The position numbers and the translations under genes were made by a program. From positions 62,001 to 126,000 of the forward strand of contig NZ_JFJY01000003.1 of NCBI RefSeq assembly GCF_002115785.1: a stretch of 64,000 nt of DNA. The letters run 5' to 3'. The notes under the pieces were generated by a model. The model was not told the origin of the DNA. It did no database searches and worked only from the letters and a program-made list of their open reading frames with translations. Positions 7,591 to 17,908 of the stretch are shown in pieces. Position 1 is the stretch's first letter; every line of letters begins with the position of its first letter. Source of the stretch: Thalassospira sp. MCCC 1A03138 (GTDB lineage Bacteria; Pseudomonadota; Alphaproteobacteria; Rhodospirillales; Thalassospiraceae).

Positions 7591-9677
7591 TAGCCGGACC
7601 GGAAATAGCGAACGGCTTCGTCGCGCTCGAAAAGATACAGCAACAGCCGCAATGCTTCGCCGCGCGGCTTTTGCAGATCGGGATCTAGTTCGACAATCAG
7701 GCGGGCGTCGTCGCGGGCGATTGCCAGAAGATCACCGTGCATTTCCAGACTGGCAAGGCGATAGGCTTGCAATCCACTTTGCCGGGTGCCCAGAACTTCG
7801 CCCGCACCACGCAAGCGAAGATCTTCCTCGGCAATGATAAAACCGTCTTCTGTCTCGCGCATGATCTTGAGACGGGCTTTGGAAATCTCGCCTAAAGGTG
7901 AACCATACAGCAGCAGGCAGGTTGATGCCGCGTCTCCGCGCCCGATCCGCCCACGTAACTGATGAAGTTGTGCCAGACCAAACCGTTCGGCGTGTTCGAT
8001 GACCATGATTGTTGCGTCGGGCACGTTCACCCCAACTTCAATCACCGTTGTCGCGACAAGAATAGACAGATCACCGTGGGCGAAGCGATCCATCACGGCA
8101 TCCTTGTCCTTGGCTTTCATTTTACCGTGGACAAGTCCGACACGGCTTTCGCCAAACAGGTCGACCAGAATGCGATACCGTTCTTCTGCAGCCTGCAAAT
8201 CGAGGACTTCGGAATCCTCGACCAAGGGGCAAACCCAGTAGATTTTGGTCCCGGTGCGCATGGCGCGACCGATGCCTGATATGACATCGTCAACCTTGTC
8301 CGCAGGTAGAACACGAGTATCAACCGGCTTTCGTCCCGGCGGTTTTTCGTCCAGCCGCGATACTTCCATATCCCCGAACGCTGTCAGGGTCAGAGTTCTG
8401 GGGATCGGTGTTGCGGTCATGACCAGAACATCGACTGCCTGTCCCTTGCCTGCCAGCATAAGGCGTTGATGTACGCCAAATCGATGCTGTTCATCGACAA
8501 CGGCAAAGGCTAGGTCGTGGAACTGCACGTCTTCCTGGAACAGCGCATGCGTACCAACAGCAACCTGAAAAGTTCCATTTGCAAGGCCCTCGAGTGCCGT
8601 CTTGCGACTTTTGCCCTTATCGCGCCCGGTCAGGATTGTGCAGTTTACACCGATTTTTTCCAGAAGGGGGGCAATGGTTTCAAAATGCTGGCGGGCAAGT
8701 ATTTCTGTCGGCGCCATTAATGCGGCCTGACGACCGGTTTCGATTGCGTTCAGCATAGCCATCAGTGCGACAACCGTTTTCCCCGAACCAACATCCCCCT
8801 GAAGCAGGCGCAACATGCGACCGTTGCTGCTCATATCCTCGTAAATGTCTTTGAGGGCGCGTTGCTGCGCACCCGTCATGGCAAAGGGCAGTTCTGCTTC
8901 AAGCGCCTTGCGCAAACGGCCATCACCCTTTGTCGATATTCCGCCCAGTTTACGCATTTTGGCCCGGATAAGCGCAAGGGCAAGCTGATTTGCCAGCAGT
9001 TCGTCATAGGCAAGTCGTTTGCGGGCAGGGTGGTCAGGTGACAGGTCGCCATCATTTTCAGGGTTATGAACCTGATGCAGGGCGGACTTCAGATCAGGCC
9101 ATTTGTGGCGCGCCTGTAGGGCGGGGTCATGCCATTCCGGGAGCTCCGGTACCATCGCAAGAGCCGCACGAGTTGATTTGGTAAGAGTTTTACCCGTGAC
9201 ACCAGCTGACATCGGGTACACAGGCTCCACGGCTTGAATTTCATCACGCTCGGCTTCGGTACCAATTCGGTCAGGATGGGTGATCTGGTATTCACCGCGA
9301 TAATGATCAATTTTGCCCGAGACGATACGCTTTTCACCAACCGGAAGAACTTCGTTCAGATATTTGGCCCTGGCATTGAAAAATGCCAAAACCAGAGGGC
9401 CACTTTGAGTTTTGCAAATGACCCGATACGGGCGGCGCCGATTTGGCGGGGCATCATGGCGTTCGATCCAGACATCCAGCGTAACAATCGATCCATCAAT
9501 TGTTTCTGTTAGAGGCGGAGAAAAACGTCGATCAATCAGCCCCGATGGCAAATGCCACAGCAAATCGACCACATGTTCGCCACCGATCAACCGCGCAAGC
9601 AAAGGCTTCAGGCGCGGGCCAATGCCGGGCAGGCTGTCGATTTCAGCAAAAAGCGGGAACAATATTTCCGGGCGCAT
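7590..9677 (-). CDS. recG: ATP-dependent DNA helicase RecG
   Basis: Branch-migrating helicase that reverses stalled forks and processes recombination intermediates. I start at ATG 9677 (MRPEILFPLFAEIDSLPGIG), giving 695 residues, the usual size; the frame runs 24 codons further upstream with no family resemblance. The N-terminal half holds the wedge (OB) domain (IDGSIVTLDVWIERHD...GPLVLAFFNARAKYLNEVLPVG). Superfamily 2 motifs follow: Walker A GDVGSGKTVVA, the DEQH box (FAVVDEQHRFGVHQR), TATPIPRTL and the motif VI region QLRGRIGRG. Divergent from sdhE-mfd, so three repair or maintenance genes lie together. Confidence 0.96.
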   Translation of the reverse strand: MRPEILFPLFAEIDSLPGIGPRLKPLLARLIGGEHVVDLLWHLPSGLIDRRFSPPLTETIDGSIVTLDVWIERHDAPPNRRRPYRVICKTQSGPLVLAFFNARAKYLNEVLPVGEKRIVSGKIDHYRGEYQITHPDRIGTEAERDEIQAVEPVYPMSAGVTGKTLTKSTRAALAMVPELPEWHDPALQARHKWPDLKSALHQVHNPENDGDLSPDHPARKRLAYDELLANQLALALIRAKMRKLGGISTKGDGRLRKALEAELPFAMTGAQQRALKDIYEDMSSNGRMLRLLQGDVGSGKTVVALMAMLNAIETGRQAALMAPTEILARQHFETIAPLLEKIGVNCTILTGRDKGKSRKTALEGLANGTFQVAVGTHALFQEDVQFHDLAFAVVDEQHRFGVHQRLMLAGKGQAVDVLVMTATPIPRTLTLTAFGDMEVSRLDEKPPGRKPVDTRVLPADKVDDVISGIGRAMRTGTKIYWVCPLVEDSEVLDLQAAEERYRILVDLFGESRVGLVHGKMKAKDKDAVMDRFAHGDLSILVATTVIEVGVNVPDATIMVIEHAERFGLAQLHQLRGRIGRGDAASTCLLLYGSPLGEISKARLKIMRETEDGFIIAEEDLRLRGAGEVLGTRQSGLQAYRLASLEMHGDLLAIARDDARLIVELDPDLQKPRGEALRLLLYLFERDEAVRYFRSG

Positions 9678-9911
9678 GACGGTTTTCGTTGTGTTTTCGG
9701 ATAAGAACGTTAATAGAACAAATCGGTTTAGGTGCTGGGTATACAACAAAATTATCGTGCGACAACCGACAAGTCACGAGCCAATGCAAATTGGATGGAT
9801 GACAGCATGGACCAATTGTCGAATTTACCGTACAAACCATGCCACAAAAGACAAACTGTGCCTTTGGTTTTATGCCGATGCACAGTGACCAAAAAAGACA
9901 GGAGATCGAAC

Positions 9912-10187
9912 GTGAGTATCTACAGCAAAGAACTTGAAGTACGACGCAAGAAGTTGCTGTTTCGCGGCGGCCATCGCGGTACCAAGGAAAACGATATCCT
10001 GATCGGTCGTTTCATGGAGGCGCACCTTGCCACCCTGTCCCAGGAACAGCTCGAACGTTTTGAAATCCTGATGAATGATGTTCCCGATGCCGATTTCTTT
10101 AAGTGGGCAACGGGCAAAGAGCAGGCACCGGAGGAATATGATACCGACGTGCTGCACATGATTCAGGAACTTAGCAACGCCAGATAA
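9912..10187 (+). CDS. sdhE: FAD assembly factor SdhE (succinate dehydrogenase assembly factor 2)
   Basis: Small cytoplasmic protein that helps covalent flavinylation of SdhA. The 91-residue product has the family motif RGxxE in HRGTKENDILIGRF (about residues 21-34). The GTG start at 9912 has GGAG at 9901-9904 at the right distance. The open frame extends upstream to 9732, but that part has no similarity to SdhE. Next to mfd with a 4-nt gap, a conserved alphaproteobacterial pairing with no known functional link. Confidence 0.93.
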   Translation: MSIYSKELEVRRKKLLFRGGHRGTKENDILIGRFMEAHLATLSQEQLERFEILMNDVPDADFFKWATGKEQAPEEYDTDVLHMIQELSNAR

Positions 10188-10191
10188 AACA

Positions 10192-13100
10192 TTGAATAAA
10201 TTAAAAGAAATCATTTCAACAAAAGGTCGCAAGCGACTGTGTGGTGTTCCCGAGGGTGCCGACGCTTTATTGTTGCGCGAATTGCTGGATGCATCGGCAA
10301 ACGACGCCACAATCCTGCATATCGTGCGCGATGACAAACGCATGGCCCAGCTTGCCGAGGCACTTGCTTTCTTTGCAGGCGAGGTCGAAGTCTTGACCCT
10401 GCCGGCGTGGGATTGCTTGCCTTACGACCGGGTTTCACCGATTGCCGAAGTAACGGCACGCAGGGTTGAAACATTGACGACACTGGCTGAGGATATCAAA
10501 CCGGCCAGCGGGCAGGGACGTATCGTTCTGGCAACAGCAGCAGCGATCGTGCAGCGCGTCCCGCGGGTAGATGTTATGCGCGATGGCAAACTGACCTTTA
10601 AATCAGGACAGGAGCATTCGCGCGCCGATCTGACAGGCTATTTTGATCGGATGGGCTATAACCGTGCCGAACAGGTTATGGAGCCCGGTGATTACGCGGT
10701 TCGCGGAGATATTGTTGATATATTTGCGCCGGGTATGAAAGAGCCTGTGCGACTTGATTTCTTTGGTGACGAGATCGAAAGCATTCGCCGGTTTGATGTT
10801 GAAACCCAGCGCACCGTCGGACGGATCAACGAAATCGCCCTTCTGCCCGTTGGCGAAGTGTTTCTGGATCAGGAGAGCATTTCCCGGTTCCGCAGCGGAT
10901 ATCGCGAACTTTTTGGCGTCGTATCTCAAACTGATCCACTATATGAATCGATCAGTAACGGATTGAAATATGGTGGTATGGAGCATTGGCTGCCGTTGTT
11001 CCACGACGGTATGGACACTGTATTTGCCTATCTTCCGGATGTAATGGTCAGCCTTGATCATCAATATGGCGAGGTCATCGAAAACCGCCTTGAGATGATT
11101 GACGATTATTATCAGGCACGCCTGAATATAAAGGGCGGCGGGCTTTCGGGGGACAATGTTTATAAACCTGTGCCGCCCGAGCGGCTTTACCTTGATCAGG
11201 ACGAATTTGACCGGATGCTGAATGATCGCACGGTTCTAGAGCTTTCACCTTACTACGAGGAAGAAAGTGCTAAGCGTGCCGTTTTTGACATGGGCGCGCG
11301 TCCCGGGCGCGACTTTGGTGATGTTCGGGCACGGGCCGATACCAATCTCTATGATGAATTGCGTGATTTCATCGTCGCCCAACGTGGAAAGAATCAACAG
11401 GTTGTAATCGCAGCTTATTCCGATGGATCACGTGACCGTATGGTTTCGGTTCTGCGCGAACATGGTGTTGCAAAGGTTGTTACGGCAGAATGCTGGGAAG
11501 ATGTTACGGACGATCTGACGCCAGAACAACTTGCTGTTGTTATTCTCGATCTTGAACACGGGTTCCGCCGTGAAGGTCTTTGGATACTTTCAGAACAGGA
11601 TATTCTTGGCGATCGTATGAGCCGTCCAGGCGGACGACGTCGCAAGGCTGAAAACTTCCTGCGCGAAGCATCCGAGATTTCAGAGGGGGACCTTGTCGTC
11701 CATCTTGACCACGGGATCGGTCGTTATCTTGGTCTTCGGACCGTTACGGCGGGTGGTGCGCCACACGATTGTCTGGAACTGGAATATGATGGCGGCGACA
11801 AGCTTTTTGTTCCGGTTGAGAATATCGAAGTTCTATCGCGCTATGGTTCGGACGAGGGGCTGTCGATCCTTGATAAACTTGGCGGCGTTGCCTGGCAGGC
11901 CCGCAAGGCCAAATTGCGCGAGCGCATTCGCGATATGGCAGGCAAGCTGATAAAGGTTGCCGCCGAACGCCATCTGCGCAAAGGGGCGGCCTTGACCGCC
12001 CCCGAGGGAAGTTATGACGAATTCTGCGCAAGCTTCCCGTTTGCTGAAACCGAAGATCAGGCACGTGCCATTCGCGATACGCTTGACGATCTGGCCGCAG
12101 GAAAGCCGATGGATCGTCTTGTATGCGGGGACGTTGGCTTTGGCAAAACAGAGGTCGCATTGCGCGCAGCCTTTGCCGCCGTAATGTCGGGCAAACAGGT
12201 TGCGATTGTTGCACCGACCACATTGCTATGCCGTCAGCATTACCTGACCTTCAAGCAGCGCTTTGACGGGCTTCCGGTGCGGGTAGAGCAACTGTCGCGT
12301 CTGGTAACCGGCAAGAATGCCAAGCTGGTCAAGGACAACCTTGAAAGCGGGCATGTAGACATCGTGTGTGGGACGCACGCCCTGTTGGGTAACGGTGTAA
12401 AGTTCAAAGATCTTGGACTTCTGATCATCGATGAAGAGCAGCATTTCGGCGTCAAGCATAAGGAACGCCTGAAAGAGCTTAAAACCGATGTCCATGTGCT
12501 GACATTAACAGCGACGCCGATCCCACGCACATTGCAGCTTGCCCTGACCGGGGTGAAAGAACTTTCGATTATTGCGACACCGCCGGTCGACCGCCTTGCT
12601 GTTCGGACCTATATCACGCCATATGATCCGGTTGTCGTGCGCGAAGCAATCTTGCGCGAACGTCACCGTGGCGGGCAAATCTTCTATGTCTGTCCACGGG
12701 TCAATGAACTTGGGCGGGTTGCTAAGGAACTTGAAACACTTGTGCCTGAAATCAAGTTTGACGTTGCACATGGCCAAATGGGGCCTCGTGACCTTGAACA
12801 GGTGATGACCGATTTCACTGATCGCAAATTTGATCTGTTGCTTGCGACCAATATTATCGAGTCCGGCATCGATGTTCCGAACGCCAATACCATGATTATA
12901 CATCGTGCCGATATGTTCGGGCTGGCACAGCTTTATCAGTTGCGCGGGCGTATCGGTCGATCAAAACAGCGTGCATATGCCTATCTGACGCTGCCAACTG
13001 GCAAGAAACTCACGGCAACGGCGCTGAAACGACTTGAAGTCATGCAGACGCTTGATAGTCTTGGTGCCGGTTTCAATCTTGCCAGCCATGACCTTGATAT

Positions 13101-13689
13101 TCGCGGAGCAGGAAACCTGCTTGGCGAGGAACAATCAGGCCATATCAAGGAAGTCGGGATCGAACTTTATCAGCAGATGATCGAAGAAGCCGTGGCCGAG
13201 GCCAAGGGTGAGATAGAGGCCGATGACGCGGCATCCTTCGTTCCGCAGATCAATGTCGGAATGCCGGTGCTGATACCGGATCGTTATGTGCCCGACCTTG
13301 GCGTGCGACTTGGCCTGTATCGGCGGATTTCGGAACTGCGTTCCCGCGAGGAAGTTGACCAATTTGCCGCCGAGATGATTGACCGCTTTGGCAAGCTGCC
13401 AAAAGAGGTCGAAAACCTTTTGGACGTGGTAACGATTAAACAATGGTGCCGCACATCCAATGTTGAAAAACTCGATGCCGGCCCCAAAGGGGCGCTTATC
13501 ACGCTTCGGAATAATGAATTCCCGAACCCGGCCGGTCTGGTTGGTTTTATCCAGCAACAGGTTGGCGTGGCCCGTTTGCGCCCGGATCACAAGATCGTTT
13601 ATGCTGCAGGGTGGGATGGTCCGACAGATCGATTGGAAGGTTTAAAGCGCCTGATGCGTCGCTTGGCCGACATTGCTGCAAAAGCATAA
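10192..13689 (+). CDS. mfd: Transcription-repair coupling factor Mfd
   Basis: Displaces RNA polymerase stalled at lesions and recruits UvrA. 1165 residues, full length. The N-terminal UvrB-like module contains DCLPYDRVSPIAEVTARR, and the RNA polymerase-interacting domain lies near residues 490-570 (GDLVVHLDHGIGRYLGL). A RecG-like translocase follows with Walker A GDVGFGKTEVA at about 645 and DEEQHFG at about 745, then TATPIPRTL, the RGRIGRS region and a C-terminal TRCF domain. The only usable start near the conserved N-terminus is TTG 10192, with no clear Shine-Dalgarno. It begins 4 nt after the sdhE stop, so translation is probably coupled. Confidence 0.95.
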   Translation: MNKLKEIISTKGRKRLCGVPEGADALLLRELLDASANDATILHIVRDDKRMAQLAEALAFFAGEVEVLTLPAWDCLPYDRVSPIAEVTARRVETLTTLAEDIKPASGQGRIVLATAAAIVQRVPRVDVMRDGKLTFKSGQEHSRADLTGYFDRMGYNRAEQVMEPGDYAVRGDIVDIFAPGMKEPVRLDFFGDEIESIRRFDVETQRTVGRINEIALLPVGEVFLDQESISRFRSGYRELFGVVSQTDPLYESISNGLKYGGMEHWLPLFHDGMDTVFAYLPDVMVSLDHQYGEVIENRLEMIDDYYQARLNIKGGGLSGDNVYKPVPPERLYLDQDEFDRMLNDRTVLELSPYYEEESAKRAVFDMGARPGRDFGDVRARADTNLYDELRDFIVAQRGKNQQVVIAAYSDGSRDRMVSVLREHGVAKVVTAECWEDVTDDLTPEQLAVVILDLEHGFRREGLWILSEQDILGDRMSRPGGRRRKAENFLREASEISEGDLVVHLDHGIGRYLGLRTVTAGGAPHDCLELEYDGGDKLFVPVENIEVLSRYGSDEGLSILDKLGGVAWQARKAKLRERIRDMAGKLIKVAAERHLRKGAALTAPEGSYDEFCASFPFAETEDQARAIRDTLDDLAAGKPMDRLVCGDVGFGKTEVALRAAFAAVMSGKQVAIVAPTTLLCRQHYLTFKQRFDGLPVRVEQLSRLVTGKNAKLVKDNLESGHVDIVCGTHALLGNGVKFKDLGLLIIDEEQHFGVKHKERLKELKTDVHVLTLTATPIPRTLQLALTGVKELSIIATPPVDRLAVRTYITPYDPVVVREAILRERHRGGQIFYVCPRVNELGRVAKELETLVPEIKFDVAHGQMGPRDLEQVMTDFTDRKFDLLLATNIIESGIDVPNANTMIIHRADMFGLAQLYQLRGRIGRSKQRAYAYLTLPTGKKLTATALKRLEVMQTLDSLGAGFNLASHDLDIRGAGNLLGEEQSGHIKEVGIELYQQMIEEAVAEAKGEIEADDAASFVPQINVGMPVLIPDRYVPDLGVRLGLYRRISELRSREEVDQFAAEMIDRFGKLPKEVENLLDVVTIKQWCRTSNVEKLDAGPKGALITLRNNEFPNPAGLVGFIQQQVGVARLRPDHKIVYAAGWDGPTDRLEGLKRLMRRLADIAAKA

Positions 13690-13691
13690 CG

Positions 13692-13728
13692 AAAAAGGCA
13701 GGTACCCGTTCAGGACCTGCCTTTTTTA
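13692..13728 (+). terminator. Terminator after mfd
   Basis: AAAAAGGCAGGT pairs with ACCTGCCTTTTT around an 11-nt loop, with a T run at the end. Near-perfect symmetry lets it also stop the convergent minus-strand transcript. Confidence 0.85.
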
Positions 13729-13747
13729 TTCCCAGACGGGATACATG

Positions 13748-14401
13748 TCAGATGGGTGTTTCTTCCTGACGCGCCAGACGGATCATGCGTTGCAGGATTT
13801 CGGGTTCCTGCGCGCCCGAAAGAGCATGGCGGCCATTAAACAGGAAGCATGGGACCCCGGTTACGCCCATTTGATGGGCGACACGGTTTTCCTGCGATAC
13901 GAATTCACGATCCATATCACCACCAAGATAATCAAGGATTTCGTTTCTGTCCTCGCCATGGGAGACGGCAATTTCGCACAGAACGTCATGATCACCAATA
14001 TCGCGTCCATCAAGGAAGTAAGCGGTGAATAGGTCTTCAACAAGATCGTTGCCGACGGCGGGACGTTCGGCACAAACCTTATAGATCAGACGATGGGAAT
14101 CTGTTGAGTCCGGTGTCAGGCGAATGGCATCAAAATTGAAGTCGATCCCAACGGCTGCCCCTGCAGCTTCGATCGCCTTGTAGACACGGGTTGCACTTTC
14201 TGTGCCACCGAATTTGGCGGAAAGATACAATTTCCGGTCAATGCCACCATTTGGCATATCGGGGTTTAACAGGAATGGACGCCAGGTAATCGGCATGTGG
14301 TCCAATTGTTCGCGCGCGAGCGCCTTTTCCAGCCGCTTTTTGCCGATATAGCACCAGGGACATACCGTATCGATGATCGCCTCAATCCGGATCGCCGCCA
14401 T
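13748..14401 (-). CDS. DsbA-family (FrnE-like) thiol oxidoreductase
   Basis: A 217-residue thioredoxin-fold protein of the DsbA/FrnE group. The active site CPWC lies near the N-terminus (IDTVCPWCYIGKKRLEKAL), followed by the helical insert typical of FrnE (WRPFLLNPDMPNGGIDR...) and the cis-Pro segment GVTGVPCFLFNGR near the C-terminus. No signal peptide is visible, so it is probably cytoplasmic. ATG 14401 (MAAIRIEAI) fits relatives; ATG 14434 would add 11 residues and lies just after the deoB stop. It is the last gene of a deoB-led unit, though a link to deoxynucleoside metabolism is not expected. Confidence 0.85.
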   Translation of the reverse strand: MAAIRIEAIIDTVCPWCYIGKKRLEKALAREQLDHMPITWRPFLLNPDMPNGGIDRKLYLSAKFGGTESATRVYKAIEAAGAAVGIDFNFDAIRLTPDSTDSHRLIYKVCAERPAVGNDLVEDLFTAYFLDGRDIGDHDVLCEIAVSHGEDRNEILDYLGGDMDREFVSQENRVAHQMGVTGVPCFLFNGRHALSGAQEPEILQRMIRLARQEETPI

Positions 14402-14437
14402 CGATGCTTCGCTATGTCCAAGTTGCCAATTCATGTT

Positions 14438-15661
14438 TTATCCATTCAGGAAAGAAGTACCCGCCGCAAGTGGCGCAATACCAAGATGGTCTGCAATGGT
14501 TTGCCCAATATCGGCGAAACTGTCGCGCATGCCAATCGGACCGGGTTGAATGGCCGGACCAAACGCCATAATCGGCACGAACTCACGTGTGTGGTCATTG
14601 CCGCGCCATGTCGGGTCACAGCCGTGATCGGCAGTAACGATGACCAGATCACCGGGTTTCAGTGCCGCGCGCAGTTCGGGAATGCGGGCATCGAACTCTT
14701 CAAGGGCATTGGCATAACCCGGCACATCGCGACGATGACCAAACTCCATATCAAAATCGACAAGATTGGTGAAAACGATGCTGTTATCAGGCGCCTGATC
14801 AATTTCAGTCATCATGGCATCAAAAAGGGCCATATTACCCGATGCCTTTACCTTCTTTGAAATGCCGCGCTGTGCATAGATATCGGCAATCTTGCCCACC
14901 GAGATGACCGTGCCGCCAGCCTCGCTAAACTTATCCAGTAGGGTTGGTCTATGCGGTGGGATCGCTATATCGCGACGATTGGCCGTTCGCTTGAAATCAG
15001 CCGGATTGCTGCCGACAAACGGGCGGGCGATGACACGGCCAATATTATATGGTTCAACCAGTTTAAAGGCGATCTCGCAAACCTCGTACAACCGATCCAG
15101 GCCAAAAAGCTCTTCGTGGGCGGCAATCTGAAACACGCTATCGGCCGAAGTATAGCAAATCGGCATGCCGGTTTTGATGTGTTCTTCCCCGAGTTCGGCA
15201 ATGATTGTTGTACCAGATGCGTGACAATTGCCAAGAATACCGGGCAACTTTGCCTGCTTTATCAGCGTATCGGTCAATTCTCTGGGGAAGGTGGGCACTT
15301 CAAGCGGGAAATAGCCCCAATCAAAATCAACGGGTACACCCGCAATTTCCCAATGGCCGCTTGGCGTATCCTTACCGCGTGACAGTTCCTGAGCATGGCC
15401 ATAAGCGCCAATCATCGCGCCTCCATGCTCAAGTCCCGGTGGGACACGACCGGTTGCATCCCTGGCGGCTTCGCCAAGACCTAATGCTGTCATATTGGGA
15501 ATATTCAGTTTTCCCTTGCGAATATCATTGTCTGCCAGCCCCTCGGCACAGTTTTCTGCAATGTGACCCAAGGTGTCTGAGCCCTGATCACCAAACTTGG
15601 CTGCATCTGGAGCTGCGCCGATACCGAAACTGTCTGCAACAATGATGATGGCGCGGGCCAT
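14438..15661 (-). CDS. deoB: Phosphopentomutase DeoB
   Basis: Interconverts (deoxy)ribose-1-phosphate and (deoxy)ribose-5-phosphate in nucleoside catabolism. 407 residues, normal for the family. It belongs to the alkaline-phosphatase superfamily, with metal ligands visible in the N-terminal [13 protein letters not shown], in [10 protein letters not shown], and in the C-terminal [19 protein letters not shown]. Its product feeds DeoC, whose gene lies 57 bp upstream on the same strand. Confidence 0.95.
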   Translation of the reverse strand: MARAIIIVADSFGIGAAPDAAKFGDQGSDTLGHIAENCAEGLADNDIRKGKLNIPNMTALGLGEAARDATGRVPPGLEHGGAMIGAYGHAQELSRGKDTPSGHWEIAGVPVDFDWGYFPLEVPTFPRELTDTLIKQAKLPGILGNCHASGTTIIAELGEEHIKTGMPICYTSADSVFQIAAHEELFGLDRLYEVCEIAFKLVEPYNIGRVIARPFVGSNPADFKRTANRRDIAIPPHRPTLLDKFSEAGGTVISVGKIADIYAQRGISKKVKASGNMALFDAMMTEIDQAPDNSIVFTNLVDFDMEFGHRRDVPGYANALEEFDARIPELRAALKPGDLVIVTADHGCDPTWRGNDHTREFVPIMAFGPAIQPGPIGMRDSFADIGQTIADHLGIAPLAAGTSFLNG

Positions 15662-15718
15662 TCCGTCTTCCTTCAGCTGTGTCTGCCATTTGGATCGATT
15701 GGCAGATAGTCATAATTC

Positions 15719-16552
15719 TCAGTAGTTGCCAGTCGTCTTTGGCGCAGCAGACTGATCAATACCACACGTTTCCAACAAGGCTGTCAAAACCCCGCTGGCA
15801 CCGAAACGGAACGTGCTTGGCTCTGCCCAGCCTTCACCCATTATTTCATCCGCAATTGCAAGAAACAATGCTGCGTCATCAGCCGTTTTGACGCCGCCAG
15901 ATGCCTTGAAGCCACAAGCAAGGCCATCTTCCTCCCGGGCATCGCGAATGGCCGAAATCATTGCTACAGCCGCCTCGGGCGTCGCGCCAACTGTCACCTT
16001 TCCGGTCGAGGTTTTGACGAAATTCGCACCATATTTGATCGCAAGGCGGGCGGCATCATAGACTTTGCAAAGATCGTCAAATTCGCCGCTTTCAAGAATG
16101 ACCTTCATCGTGGTCATCGGACCGCAAGCCATCCGGGTTGCTTCAATAACATCAACGACAGTCTGGATATCCCCGGCTATAAAAGCCTTGTAAGGCAAAA
16201 CCAGATCAACCTCGTCCGCACCCTTGGCAACGGCGTCTGCCGTTTCGTCGCCCACGCGCTGCGCATTGGTGCCACCGTCCGGGAAATTGACAACAGTAGC
16301 AGTTTTAACACCGCTTTGGCCCAGAGCCCGCCATGCGGTTTCGATAAATGGCGCATACACACAAACCGCGGCGGTATTCCCTGCCGGGCTTTGTGCGCGG
16401 TCACACAGTGCTTCGATCTTTTCGACCGTGTCATCGTCATTCAGGCTGGTCAGATCAAGAACAGAAATGGCCAGCCGCGCGGTATCCGCATCGCTTTTTG
16501 CGGCAGCTTTAGCTGCTGTAATGACTTCTGAAACATAATTCGGGTCGAACAT
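15719..16552 (-). CDS. deoC: Deoxyribose-phosphate aldolase DeoC
   Basis: Class I aldolase that cleaves 2-deoxyribose-5-phosphate to glyceraldehyde-3-phosphate and acetaldehyde. The 277-residue TIM barrel shows the Schiff-base lysine in GANFVKTSTGK and the second active-site lysine in CGFKASGGVK. The ADEVDLVLPY segment is also conserved. Together with deoB it forms a deoxynucleoside utilisation unit; no nucleoside phosphorylase gene is present here. Codon usage and GC match the surroundings. Confidence 0.95.
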   Translation of the reverse strand: MFDPNYVSEVITAAKAAAKSDADTARLAISVLDLTSLNDDDTVEKIEALCDRAQSPAGNTAAVCVYAPFIETAWRALGQSGVKTATVVNFPDGGTNAQRVGDETADAVAKGADEVDLVLPYKAFIAGDIQTVVDVIEATRMACGPMTTMKVILESGEFDDLCKVYDAARLAIKYGANFVKTSTGKVTVGATPEAAVAMISAIRDAREEDGLACGFKASGGVKTADDAALFLAIADEIMGEGWAEPSTFRFGASGVLTALLETCGIDQSAAPKTTGNY

Positions 16553-16640
16553 GTCGATATCCTTAAAACGCGCGGGACGCGAAGTGTTGAATTCGGCAAG
16601 GATTATACCGAACTCTTGCTATCGCGTCCCGTAAAGAAGG

Positions 16641-17780
16641 TCAACGTGCGGTCAAAAGAAGCCCTTCGCGACCAGGCAATGCTTCGGGCCCTGCGACAGA
16701 GCAAAGCAAACCGCCGGGAACCACAAGACGCCCACCGACACGTGCGTACATGAAACCGTCTGTACGACTGGAAAACGGTGTTTTGTCACCTGTTTCGCAA
16801 TCAAGAACATAGCCCAGTTCCTGACCTGCTTTTACATGGACACCGGCATCGACGGAAAACACGATCATCCCACCATGGGTTGCCGTTACGCGATCAACAC
16901 CTGCAAGCGGTGTGGCCGTGCATTTTGCCTGGGGCAGGGGGCCGGGATCGCCTGCGATAACGTCGCGGCGTTGCAGGAATGCAAACAGGTTCTTTGCATC
17001 CTGACTGGCAAAGTGATCATAAACGTCCTGTTCACCGCGCAATTCTATTGTGGCTGAAAGTGTTGCCATCGGGATCGGAAACTTGTCGCCATAAACGCGG
17101 CGCAATTCGACCCAGGGGCGGCTGAAAGCTTCGTCGAACGGGTTAGCGCCGCTTTCTTCGGCAATGAGGCAGGCTTCCGCACCGATTTGAGCCGACAGAT
17201 CTGCTGCATCCGGCCAACTGGAATCGCTGGTATAAAGATGCATGGCGGCTTCCCAGTCGCAATGCAGGTCAAGAACATAGTCCGCATCAATTGCCAGTTC
17301 CGCCAGTGTCAGACGCAAATCCTCAAGATCGGTCAAGGGGCCTGCATTGCTGCGGTGTTCCTTGATCAAGCGACGAAGTTCGACACGCGCACATTCAACA
17401 TTGGCATCCGGATCCTGACCAAGCTTACCATCAACAGCCGCAATCAGTTCCTTACACAGGTCAGGATAGTGACGATTGAAGTTCTGTCCGGTGCGCATTT
17501 CAAAACGCCCGAGCGGTTTCATATCAACATATTGGGTGAAACCGATCGGATTGGCGAACGGTACCACCACGATTTCACCCTTGATCTGGCCTTTCTCTTC
17601 GGCAGCCTTCAGTAGCATTTCCAAATGGTGCAGGGCGATTACACCAGGGAGCTCGTCGGCATGAAGGGCTGCCTGCAGATAAGCTTTTGGTCCTTGCCCG
17701 ACTTTGCCATAGCGACGGACGGTAAGCGCTCGGGCAGTACCCATTTGGGGGCGAATCAGTTCAATGCGTTCTTGTTGCAT
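16641..17780 (-). CDS. Succinylglutamate desuccinylase/aspartoacylase-family protein (AotO-like)
   Basis: Zinc carboxypeptidase-fold (M14/AspA-type) protein of 379 residues. The zinc-binding HADE at about residue 40 (LQAALHADELPGVIALHHLE) and the RTGQNFNRHYPDL segment (substrate-binding NR) are intact, with a downstream DLHCDWEAAMHLY region supplying the third ligand. The C-terminal part (GVDRVTATHGGMIVFSVDAGVHVKAG) resembles a biotinyl-lipoyl-like barrel. It is the last gene of the amino-acid ABC operon; Pseudomonas aot operons also carry a gene of this family (aotO). It may deacylate an imported N-acyl amino acid, but the substrate is not known. Confidence 0.8.
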   Translation of the reverse strand: MQQERIELIRPQMGTARALTVRRYGKVGQGPKAYLQAALHADELPGVIALHHLEMLLKAAEEKGQIKGEIVVVPFANPIGFTQYVDMKPLGRFEMRTGQNFNRHYPDLCKELIAAVDGKLGQDPDANVECARVELRRLIKEHRSNAGPLTDLEDLRLTLAELAIDADYVLDLHCDWEAAMHLYTSDSSWPDAADLSAQIGAEACLIAEESGANPFDEAFSRPWVELRRVYGDKFPIPMATLSATIELRGEQDVYDHFASQDAKNLFAFLQRRDVIAGDPGPLPQAKCTATPLAGVDRVTATHGGMIVFSVDAGVHVKAGQELGYVLDCETGDKTPFSSRTDGFMYARVGGRLVVPGGLLCSVAGPEALPGREGLLLTAR

Positions 17781-17908
17781 GATATTCCTGTGGGAGTTGG
17801 TGGTGGCATTATCAACAGCACTTGCAAACTACTGGGTTGCATGGCTGGCTGGGGCGCGTGGCCCCGAGCGATGCTTATATTCCTCGGGGGCAGGCACAAA
17901 AGGCTGGA

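Noticed and set aside
9732-9911. N-terminal extension of SdhE
   Set aside because: No similarity to SdhE; the GTG 9912 has a good ribosome site.
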